Positions 53,925-64,000 of a stretch of 64,000 nucleotides of DNA are shown here, in pieces. Position numbers and translations under genes: made by a program. Numbering within the stretch: position 1 is the stretch's first letter; each line of letters opens with the position of its first letter. The DNA lies in assembly GCA_021399435.1 (NCBI GenBank), contig JAJTUP010000015.1, positions 124,001-188,000 on the forward strand. Reading direction: 5' to 3'. The notes under the pieces were generated by a model, which ran no database searches, was not told where the DNA came from, and saw nothing but the letters and a program-made list of their open reading frames with translations. The DNA is from Diaporthe sp. PMI_573 (Eukaryota > Ascomycota > Sordariomycetes > Diaporthales > Diaporthaceae).

Positions 53925-54950
53925 AATGAGCTATGAGGGATATTGGGGGGGGGGGCAGTCACAAGAACGTGAATGTCAAGACACAGAGGTACGGAGTATG
54001 ACGGAGCATGAGCAGTCAAACACACTTAAGTACCTACCCATCACGGACACGTAGAGGGTGATGGTCGAATATTAAGATAATTTACTATGGACTCGGCAGA
54101 TAGACAGATGGTCCTCGGTGGACTCTCACATAACCCTCCGGCTAAATGGTGGTCGGCATATACGTTGGGGCAGTCACAGCCTCCCTTTAAGCGGCATACC
54201 TCCTCCGGCGTGCAGTTGTAACCCTGGCTAGATAAACAACAAACCACATTGTAGAGGTGTGGGTGCCTCCATTTTCCCTCTGTAGACCGATTGGTTATGA
54301 GCCCGGAGTTCATTCTCTGAGTATGCATATAGCCGTTCACAAAGGGTGGTCTAAGATACTCTCCAGTTTGAGCCCAGATTAGAGCAATTGACTTATACAG
54401 CAGGGGAAGGTTATCCCACAGGAGGTTATTCTATAGTCAGTAATCCCACAGAAGGTTGTCCTATAGGAGGTTGTCCTGTAGGAGGTTGTCCTGTAGGAGG
54501 TTGTCCTGTAGGAGGTTGTCCTGGAGGAGGTTGTCCTGTAGGAGGTTGTCCTGTAGGAGGTTGTCCTGTAGGAGGTTGTCCTGTAGGAGGTTGTCCTATA
54601 GGTTATGCTAAATGAGGTTATTTCATCAGAGGTAGTCTGCAAGGGGGTTATTCTGTAGTCGATTATCCTATCAGGTCGCTTTCGTCTTGTCTCCGAGTCT
54701 CTTCCATATTGGACTCGGCTCTCACCACAAGACGAGCTAACAGCGGTGCCCAAATTCCAGCGTACTTGGTTGGGGCCGTGGAAATGGACCGAGTTTGATG
54801 AAGCTCTTCAAATCAGCAGGGATGTTTTGGATATCCATATGACGCCGTCCGAAATCCCCACCAAAAGCATCTAACGCAATTTTCCCCTTCGTGTTATCGT
54901 GACCATTTTCTACGACCGGAACGCCTTCATCCAGTTCCATTACTATCCCC
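53925..54950. other. esterase promoter / RVB2 3' region with minisatellite
   Basis: About 1 kb: the CE1 promoter near 53925 (G run at 53945-53955), AT-rich DNA around 54040-54400, the 15-bp minisatellite, and the 3' UTR of RVB2 near 54950. Long reading frames across the array are repeat-driven and not believable genes. Confidence 0.5.
54400..54675 (+). repeat. 15-bp minisatellite, unit GTAGGAGGTTGTCCT
   Basis: Ten consecutive near-identical 15-bp units run through about 54451-54600 (GTAGGAGGTTGTCCT, with an ACAG, ATAG or GGAG start in single units). They are flanked both sides by degenerate units (for example GAGGTTATTCTATAG and GGGGTTATTCTGTAG), for roughly 18 in all. The reverse complement AGGACAACCTCCTAC matches the internal block of the dispersed repeat copies 2 and 3. 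The sharp centre and worn edges suggest recent local amplification. Confidence 0.92.
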
Positions 54951-57485
<2,535 letters not shown>

Positions 57486-59549
57486 ATGTCTTCTTCACGG
57501 GACTTCAACGTCCCGTTTGCCACCTACCGCCGAAACCGTTCCCGCTCCCGCGACCGGTTCACTAGACCAGTCCCTCCTCGCTCTGCCTCGGGGGACTATG
57601 CGAAGGACCGTGACCGAGAACGTGATCGAGACCGCTACCACGACCGCGAACCCCGCGAACGCGACCGGAGGTACGACCGCGACCGCGACCGCGACCGCGA
57701 TCCGGACATGGCCCGCGCCACTCACACATCACAAAGCCTGGCGCCCAAGATGGACCCAGACAGGGCCTCGGCCGAGCTGTCAAAGGTGCTACATCATGTC
57801 ACCGACCTGATGACCCAGAAGACCCAGCTCTCTCTCAAGAGGGACGCTGAGCTCAAGGCGTATCACAAGAGGAAACAAGACTACGAGTGTCAGATCTCGA
57901 AACCCGTCCAGTTCCCGGCCGTACATGATCTCTTCCAGGGGAGCCAGAACCACCACAAACAGACTCTAGCAGCCATCGACAAGGATCTCGCCGTCGTGGC
58001 CCAAAAGGTGGCTGTCGCTTTTGACAAGTACGCCCAGACGCTCGTGAGGGCTTTTCCTATCGACGAAATCAAGATCCGCCAGATCTTGGAGAGCTGCAAA
58101 GGAGAGCTGGGTCTAGTCACCGCATCACCGCAACCCGCGCAAGACGAACGACTCAAGAAGCTGGAGCAGCGACAGGCCGACTTCGAGGAGTCATGCGAGA
58201 AGCAGCTTGCTTCCCTGAAGGAAACCCAAGAGAAACAGGCCTCCGAATTGGCCAGGCACAGGGAAAAGGACACACTGCGTGCAGATTCGGAGAAAGAGAA
58301 CGAACAGCTGCGGGCGCAGGTGACTTCTTTGAAATCAGAGGTCACAAGCCTGACCCAGCGCATCAGCATGGTTGAGCCGGCAGAGTCATTGCGGGAATAC
58401 GCCAACAAACAGATGGGCGAGCTCAGGGCCGAGCTCAGCAAACTCGTGGAGGACATGAAACTTGAGTCGACCAAGGCGGAGCAGAACAAGCCGGACGCAG
58501 TTCAGGACGAGACTTTGCTACAGGAAATGGCGGCTCTAGGACAGAGGTGTGGGGAACTGAGTCGAGAAATTGAGACTCTGGGGAACACATCAACCAGCCA
58601 AACTGAACGGATTGCGACCCTGGACACCGGTGTGAAGAAACACGAGGCTCTACTGGCAAATATCGACGTCGAGGGTCTCGATGACGCAATGACGGACTAT
58701 ACTGCGCTGAACAGCAGAGTCGTGGCTCAGGATCTGGTCATTGAAGATTTCAAGCGATCTGTGGCCGAATCCCTTGCGAGGCTCTCTGAGAAGATGCCTG
58801 CGGATCTCCCCGCCAGTTTCAAGGCATGGTCTGATAGGGTTCTCAAGTTCTGTGGGACAAAAATGGATGAACAAACAAAGCAAATCAAAAGTCTGCAGGA
58901 TGCTATCAAAAGCTTACAGGACTCTGTCAAAAGCCTGCAGGATACCGAGTCGGCCACGAGTAACATTGCCGCGGCGTCGACACCCCACCCCAGCACAAGC
59001 CTCGTCTCGGACCTGGAAGCTGTTGCATCTGGCGTGGCATCCGCAGGATCTCGCTTGACGGAAGTTGAGTCGAAGACCGCCGCCATCGACTCGAAGCTCG
59101 ATGCTTTGCAGGCCACTGTGGTCGAGATACAGAAAGGCATGGCTGCTTGGCAAGACAGCATTAGCAATCTCGGAGGCCAGGCAGACACGCGTTATGGAGC
59201 GCTGGAAACGATGGTTGAAAGCCTGAGTAGCCAGTGGAACAACATGAACACTACCCAAATGGCGCATGCCATCCTGGAGCAGCTCAGTAAACTCCAGCCC
59301 GCCCAGCTCATGCCTGAAATACGGCACTTCCAGGAGAGGCTGTCAGATGTCGAGAGACTCATCCAAGAGGATGGGGAGCAACGCAAGAACCTGTCAATGA
59401 GGATGCAGTCCGTCTGTGACGACATCGCCAAGGCACCTAAACGAGGACTGGGTTCGGAGGAGAAATTCTCTGGCCATCACGAGAAGCGGGCAAGAATTGA
59501 GGGCCGGAATGGCGTGAACGGCTATGGCAATGGCTACGTTCACCCTTGA
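57486..59549 (+). CDS. Arg/Asp-rich coiled-coil protein of unknown function
   Basis: Single-exon gene, 687 residues; I do not recognise the family. Residues 1 to about 85 are a strongly charged Arg/Asp/Ser tract (SRSRDRF, DRERDRDRYHDREP, DRDRDRDRDPD), like RD/RS-type tails found in RNA-associated or phase-separating proteins. Residues about 100-660 are mainly long helices with coiled-coil heptads (KKLEQRQADFEESCEKQLASL, LRAQVTSLKSEVTSLTQRI, QIKSLQDAIKSLQDSVKSLQD). The IKSLQD segment repeats three times in tandem. The C-terminus holds a basic HEKRARIEGRNG tail, a possible nuclear signal. No enzyme motif was seen. Its function could be scaffolding or a nuclear/spindle structural role; this is a guess. 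First in-frame ATG is 57486. Confidence 0.75.
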   Translation: MSSSRDFNVPFATYRRNRSRSRDRFTRPVPPRSASGDYAKDRDRERDRDRYHDREPRERDRRYDRDRDRDRDPDMARATHTSQSLAPKMDPDRASAELSKVLHHVTDLMTQKTQLSLKRDAELKAYHKRKQDYECQISKPVQFPAVHDLFQGSQNHHKQTLAAIDKDLAVVAQKVAVAFDKYAQTLVRAFPIDEIKIRQILESCKGELGLVTASPQPAQDERLKKLEQRQADFEESCEKQLASLKETQEKQASELARHREKDTLRADSEKENEQLRAQVTSLKSEVTSLTQRISMVEPAESLREYANKQMGELRAELSKLVEDMKLESTKAEQNKPDAVQDETLLQEMAALGQRCGELSREIETLGNTSTSQTERIATLDTGVKKHEALLANIDVEGLDDAMTDYTALNSRVVAQDLVIEDFKRSVAESLARLSEKMPADLPASFKAWSDRVLKFCGTKMDEQTKQIKSLQDAIKSLQDSVKSLQDTESATSNIAAASTPHPSTSLVSDLEAVASGVASAGSRLTEVESKTAAIDSKLDALQATVVEIQKGMAAWQDSISNLGGQADTRYGALETMVESLSSQWNNMNTTQMAHAILEQLSKLQPAQLMPEIRHFQERLSDVERLIQEDGEQRKNLSMRMQSVCDDIAKAPKRGLGSEEKFSGHHEKRARIEGRNGVNGYGNGYVHP

Positions 59550-60284
59550 TGGCCTGCACGAGAGGTTTGATTATCGTGTTTGCTGAATTGGGACGCTCTG
59601 CCATGAAATTGAACGATTCTGGGGCATTGTACCTCGGCGTCTTGGGTGCACTAGGTTTGAGAAGGAGGTGTGTGCCGGCATGATTCAAGGTCTGGGTTCT
59701 GGCCACAAATCTGGACTTGCTTTTAGAGGCTTTCTGAAAGATTGACCTGGGTTTTTGGAGCACTGTTAGAGATACCCTGAGCTTTGTCTGTTTGATTTCT
59801 TGGTCGCATGAAGCGGGCATGGGACCCTGCAAATGGCTTTTGACAGAATCAATGGAATCCTATACAAGTGTGTAGCCTCAAAGAAATATTTTCAAAAGAG
59901 TTTCGTCTTCTTGCACGTCCATCTTCTAAGTGCACTGCAGCCACCCAAGTACACAAGACTAGGTATTTGGCTCGGCTGCCGGTGCCTTGCATAAGCTTAT
60001 CTAATCTTGAGTTGTGGGGGACTGGAGGCAGGTCACCCACTGTCGTCATTCAAGCTGCCTGCCCGCTGCCTGGATACACAACAACTTAAACGTCAACGTC
60101 CGCTCGCTGTGGACCTCGAACTCTCCCCGCGTTTTTAGACAAGCACCAACTCTTTGCCTTTTGAACCCTCGCACTCCGTCCCGTAGCAGCAAGACATCAT
60201 CCTCGAGATCTGCTTTTTCTTCTTGTTCCCGGCGGTAAGTGTCGATCGGCAGCAGCCCTCTCTCCCGAAACGAAGCACCCGAAC
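59550..60284. promoter_or_regulatory. UFD1 upstream region
   Basis: About 735 bp between the coiled-coil stop and the UFD1 start. It presumably holds the 3' UTR of the former and the promoter and leader of UFD1 (C/T-rich near 60160-60280). No other feature was seen. Confidence 0.5.
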
Positions 60285-61582
60285 ATGGTGAGTAACTGTC
60301 TGCACGGTTCGACACCGAGCGTGCTCTCTGTTTTCCTCTCTTCCATGCCTCACATGTGGCTCAGCTCGTGAATCGACGAGAATAGGCGTTGGACGCTGAC
60401 ACTTTATCTTCCAACCTGCAGTTTGCACCAGGATACGGGATGGACCCGGCCAACCCGCAAGACTTCCTCAACATGGCGCGGTCGATGCGCCGGCCCGTCA
60501 CTCAACGATTCGACGAGTACTACCGCTGCTACCCCATGGTGATGCATCCCGGCCCCGAACGCAGTGAGCTGAATTACGGCTCCAAGATCCTGCTGCCGCC
60601 GTCAGCACTCGACAAGGTATCCAAGCTCCACGTGCAGTGGCCCCTGCTTATGGAACTCATCAATGGCGAGAAGGAGAGGCACTCTCATGCCGGCGTGCTC
60701 GAGTTCGTGGCCGAGGAGGGAAGGGCGTACCTCCCGCGGTGGATGATGCAGACCCTGCTCTTGGACGTCGGCGACATGATCCAGATTAAGACAACTTCCC
60801 TCGAGCTCGCCAGGCTGGTTAAGCTCCAGCCGCAGTCTGTCAACTTCCTCGATATCAGCGATCCCAAGGCCGTTCTCGAGCGTGCCTTTCGGAATTTCGC
60901 TGCCGTCACCAAGGGCGATGTCTTCAACTTCGAGTACAACGATACGGTCTACGACGTGGCAGTGCTGGATGTGAAGCCCGAGACGGAGAAGATGGGAGTC
61001 TGCATGATCGAAACGGACGTGTCGGTGGAGTTCGCCCCCCCGGTGGGATATGTGGAGCCAACGAAGCCATCAGGAAGCGGCACCAGCACGCCGAGGAGCA
61101 CCCGTGGTCTGCCAGCTGGAGGATTGTTGCACAACCAGGGCACCATGGCTCAGGCCATCAACTACGACGCTATCGCCCCCTCTTCCGCAGCGGCGCAAGG
61201 GACCAATTTCCACGGCGAGGGCAACCGTATCGGTGCTAAGAAGGGCGGCAAGGCCCCCACCCCGAAGCCAGCCACGCCCGTTCCGGGGACTCCGGCGGAC
61301 AAGGACTCTGGCGCACCTCGCAGGCGCACGAATGGACCATTGCCGCTACGCCTGCCCCCAAACAAACTTTTTCTGGGATATGAGATCACGCCTTACAAGT
61401 CTAAGGAGCAGAAGGAGAGGGAGAATGAGGGTGCGCAGAAACCCCATTTCGCAGGTCAGGGGCAGACGCTGAGGGGGGGTGTCAAGAAGAAGGCTGAGGC
61501 TGAGGCTGAGGCTGAGGAGAAGCCACAAGTTGCGAAAAAACCCGAGGTCGGTCGTCGTCTGGACGGCAAGAGTGCCTCTTAG
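60285..61582 (+). CDS. UFD1: ubiquitin fusion degradation protein 1
   Basis: Cofactor of the Cdc48/p97 ATPase (with Npl4) in ubiquitin-dependent extraction of proteins, including ER-associated degradation. Exon 1 is only the start codon (60285-60287), followed by a 134-nt intron and exon 2 at 60422-61582; 387 residues. The UFD1 double-psi-barrel domain spans about 18-195: RFDEYYRCYPMVM, GSKILLPPSALDKVSKL, GVLEFVAEEGRAYLPRWMM, LARLVKLQPQSVNFLDISDPKAVLERAFRNFAAVTKGD and VLDVKPETEKMGVCMIETD. The later SHP-type or Npl4-binding parts include NGPLPLRLPPNKLFLGYEITPY. A short Ala-Glu repeat (AEAEAEAEEK) lies near the end. Without the intron, annotation tools may start at MDPANPQ instead. Confidence 0.94.
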
Positions 61583-62613
61583 ATGTGTTCTTTTTCTTAG
61601 TCTTCAGGGCTTGTGGACAGCCAGGCGTTCCGGTTGAGGGTAAGGGCATTACTGGTCGGAATATCACGACGGACAGGACAAGACAGTTTTATGAAAATCG
61701 TGATCACATTGTGCATTCTCACGCGATTGCAGTCTTGGAGAATAACCTAGAGAACAACGGCCAAAGAGATCACCTGGAGAATAACCTCCTTGAAAGAATC
61801 CTCCTCTAGAGTAATTTGTTTTATAGTACTCTCCTATCTTACGTGGTACCTTCTGATAGGGTGACCCCTTGTAGAGCAATTCCCGATCAGAATAATCTCC
61901 TATAGGGTGAACAGGGTGGCCTGGAAGTAAGATCCTGTAGCAGGCCCCATTTTGACTCTCGGGCAGCAAGCGGTCTGGACCTCTATAGCCCGTTTGTACG
62001 TATTTGTAGGCCAGCCTGACGTCTACTTGTTGGCTGGTGTTCGCAAGCGGGCAGGCTTGGGTGATGGGTAGGAATAAGGGCATTCGCACTGGGGCTGATC
62101 GACACGCGAGGGCGTGCGGTGAAGGAGAACATTGCTAAGCTTGGTGGGCACTCAGGAGGACAGAGGGAATAAGCTGTCAGTAAAAGGCAGGCATGGCACC
62201 GATGTGTGTGTGATATGCATCAATCAAATGCGTGTTGCTGCATTGTGAAAATTGCCAACCCCCTTTCCCAGCAAGTCAGTCTGGCTGCGTGTGTAGGTCT
62301 AGAAACCGTGTTCCGAGGAGCAAGGACGAGGGAAGGTGCCAATAACGACCCATCACGACAAATTCCGACATAAAACACAGTGGGGGGTTAATACATTCTA
62401 TCAAAGTCCCAAACCTCGAGACAAAATGTTTGGTGTGGAATTTTCCAATGCACAGGTTGAACCCGTACCCAACAGACAAATCAAACCAGACCATCCCCGA
62501 AATAACAGAATGGAAACGCAGCAGCCAACGCTGACTTTTGGCGAGGCGTCCTCTCAGTATCTATCGATGCATTCCTGATGGCAACTGAGGCCGCACGGCA
62601 CAAAGCCGTTTGC
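61583..62613. other. convergent 3' region UFD1 / Myb-like gene C, with degenerate repeats
   Basis: About 1 kb between facing stops. Around 61735-61930 lies a degenerate run of AGAATAACCTCC-like units related to the 15-bp repeat. The rest is AT-richer, without coding support. Confidence 0.5.
61735..61930 (+). repeat. degenerate array related to the 15-bp unit
   Basis: Repeated steps such as GAGAATAACCTAGAGAACAA, GGAGAATAACCTCCTTGA, AGAATCCTCCTCTAGAG and AGAATAATCTCCTATAGGG recur at about 15-16-bp spacing. They resemble AGGATAACCTCCTAT from the dispersed repeat but are much more diverged than the 54.4-kb array. Confidence 0.5.
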
Positions 62614-63477
62614 TTAGTGAAAGCGGCTGTCCCACTCCTCATGCTTCACAAGAGCATGAGACTGGTCGGGTGCCATCATGGCACTCGGGGCAATACCGAA
62701 ATCTTCCGGGTGAGTGATGTGCTGGTGATCACAAAAGGCAGGAGCAGGAGCACCGTAGCTGTCCATTTCGTACGGCGGCATTGCAAAAGGCGAGTAGGAC
62801 GGGCTTGGCTGCCAGGACGCCGATTCGTGACCGCAGTGGGCAGTTGCCCCGGTGTAGTCGTAGTGGCCTGGTTCATGGCGGAGCACATCGCTCGCAGGGC
62901 TGGTGGCGTACCCGTGAGACATGGCGAAGAGGTCGCTATCGCTGCAAGGCGTCAGGAGCCGGTTGTGGAATTGCACCTGGGTGTCGGGAAGGGAAGTAGG
63001 TGGCATATCAGCTTGAACGACGCAAGTCTCCGAGGGTGTCTGTTTGAATTCTCTCTTGACCCGAGTTTCGTCCTTGATCTTTGATGATGGCGCCTTGGAC
63101 TCTTCCTCTTGGGTGTCTGGTGGCGCGTTCGGATCGTTCTTGATGGGCTGTTCATTCTCCTTCTTGGTCTTGGGTTCCTTCTTGGATTTGGTGACCTTCG
63201 ACTTGGTGGCGCCGGCTCGGTTCCTTCGTTGAGGCTCGATATTCAACAGGGAATTACGAAATCGAGAGTACCTCATGCGGGCAGCATGGCCGTTTGTGAT
63301 CTCCTGGGCTAGTATCGGGTTATGGGCAACAGCGTTCCAGTCAATCTAATAGGTCAGCGGCCTATTCCTTCGAGTTCCAGCCCAAAGTCCCCGGGATGCC
63401 CTTACATCTTTGAGGTTCTTCTGCTGCAGTATAGCGAAGAGGAATCGAGCCATGACATTGTCATTGTTTGAAGACAT
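62614..63477 (-). CDS. Myb-like DNA-binding domain protein C
   Basis: Two exons on the minus strand, 63477-63406 and 63345-62614; 267 residues. The N-terminal domain (about 5-62) reads NDNVMARFLFAILQQKNLKD, IDWNAVAHNPILAQEITNGHAA and RMRYSRFRNSLL, the same helix / DW..VA / basic-helix pattern as proteins A and B. A Lys-rich stretch follows (TKSKVTKSKKEPKTKKENE), a likely nuclear signal, then a His/Tyr/Ser-rich C-terminal region with aromatic motifs (DYTGATAHCGHES, SPFAMPPYEMDSYG). The single intron precedes IDW exactly as one intron of protein A does. Start 63477 is the first usable ATG. Confidence 0.85.
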
Positions 63478-64000
63478 GGCGACAATGCCAACGGCGAGTG
63501 CTCAGACAAGTCCGTTGAAGGGCCAAGTAGAGGGGAACGAGAGGGTTTCACAGTAGAGGAGAGGGGGGTGCTGTTCCAATTTGAGCTTCACAACGTACTG
63601 GTAGCGCCGCTGGAATGGCCACCTGCCCGGGATCTTACACAGTTTGAATAGTGCAAAAGGCTCGAGATGTAGGGTGTGGGGTGAGTCACTTGGTGGGTGT
63701 GTGAAGATCAGTGAGGCAAGGCTTCGAGTGTGACTTTATAAGTCCGGGCTACCAGACGAGGCCAACATGTACCATTTAGGGATGGGTTGATAGTGTGCCT
63801 AGGCGATATGAATTGAGATCAAATGGCTGCTCAGGGCTATCAACCCCCTGATAGCCAGAACTCCTTGGTTGGGTGCAATCGGCAGTGAGCCGGGCTGAGC
63901 ACATAAGCTCCCAGCAACAATGTGCTGATGATCGGCCAAGGAGATGCTTGAAAAGATCTTGACCATGACCAAAGGGGACAACTCTGCATGGGGGAAGAAA
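63478..64000. promoter_or_regulatory. upstream region of Myb-like gene C
   Basis: About 520 bp to the window edge, presumably the promoter and 5' leader of gene C. No other gene or repeat was recognised. Confidence 0.45.

Noticed and set aside
54379..54753. Open frames with repeated TTSYR or GGCPV units at 54.4-54.7 kb
   Set aside because: A 15-bp (in-frame) repeat keeps every frame open, so the repeats are a DNA artefact; no start context, domain or splice support.

Overview
This window is nuclear DNA of a filamentous ascomycete (Pezizomycotina), most likely a Sordariomycete. The genes carry short introns (about 55-130 nt, GT-AG, with CTAAC/CTGAC-like branch sites), and intergenic DNA contains CCTAGGTA/GGTAGGTA microsatellites. 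Fungus-specific families are present (Zn2Cys6 factor, Mus7/MMS22, fungal Myb-like domain). A Polycomb SUZ12 homologue argues against lineages such as Eurotiales that are thought to have lost PRC2. I see no bacterial-type operon, CRISPR array, rRNA gene, convincing tRNA gene or intact transposase.

I support twenty protein-coding genes, with exon structures worked out by hand. Left part (0.9-12 kb): mitochondrial ATP synthase beta (ATP2, -), glycogen branching enzyme (GBE1, -), mitochondrial ClpX-type unfoldase (MCX1, +) and cytochrome c oxidase subunit V/IV (COX5, -). Next (13-29 kb): a 2222-residue Mus7/MMS22 replication-repair protein (+), a LIN1/CD2BP2-type GYF protein of the U5 snRNP (-), a disordered protein whose C-terminal helical domain may be of the ELL-binding Ebp1/AF4 kind (-), and an F-box/LRR-like protein (-). 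SUZ12 (+, 32.9-35.2 kb) has a VEFS box and a C-terminal PHD finger and sits alone in about 7.3 kb of otherwise non-coding DNA.

Right part (38.5-64 kb): two head-to-head Myb-like genes, the SF3b subunit CUS1/SF3B2 (-), a SLY41-like triose-phosphate-transporter family protein (+), ORC5 (-), a Zn2Cys6 regulator (+), a secreted CE1-type esterase (-), RVB2/reptin (-), an Arg/Asp-rich coiled-coil protein (+), UFD1 (+) and a third Myb-like gene (-). Most are housekeeping genes for energy, splicing, replication/repair, chromatin and protein quality control. They are arranged largely as alternating divergent and convergent pairs, so many intergenic stretches are shared promoters.

The least ordinary content is (1) a short dispersed repeat in three diverged copies (3.6, 11.9 and 37.5 kb) carrying a 15-bp internal unit that appears, expanded to ten near-perfect copies, as a minisatellite at 54.4 kb; (2) three proteins of one Myb-like family sharing intron positions; (3) SUZ12 with a PHD finger whose coding sequence is interrupted by a probable GC-AG intron; and (4) the candidate fungal AF4/Ebp1 protein. 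I found no new defence or biosynthetic system; this is mainly a conserved core-genome region.
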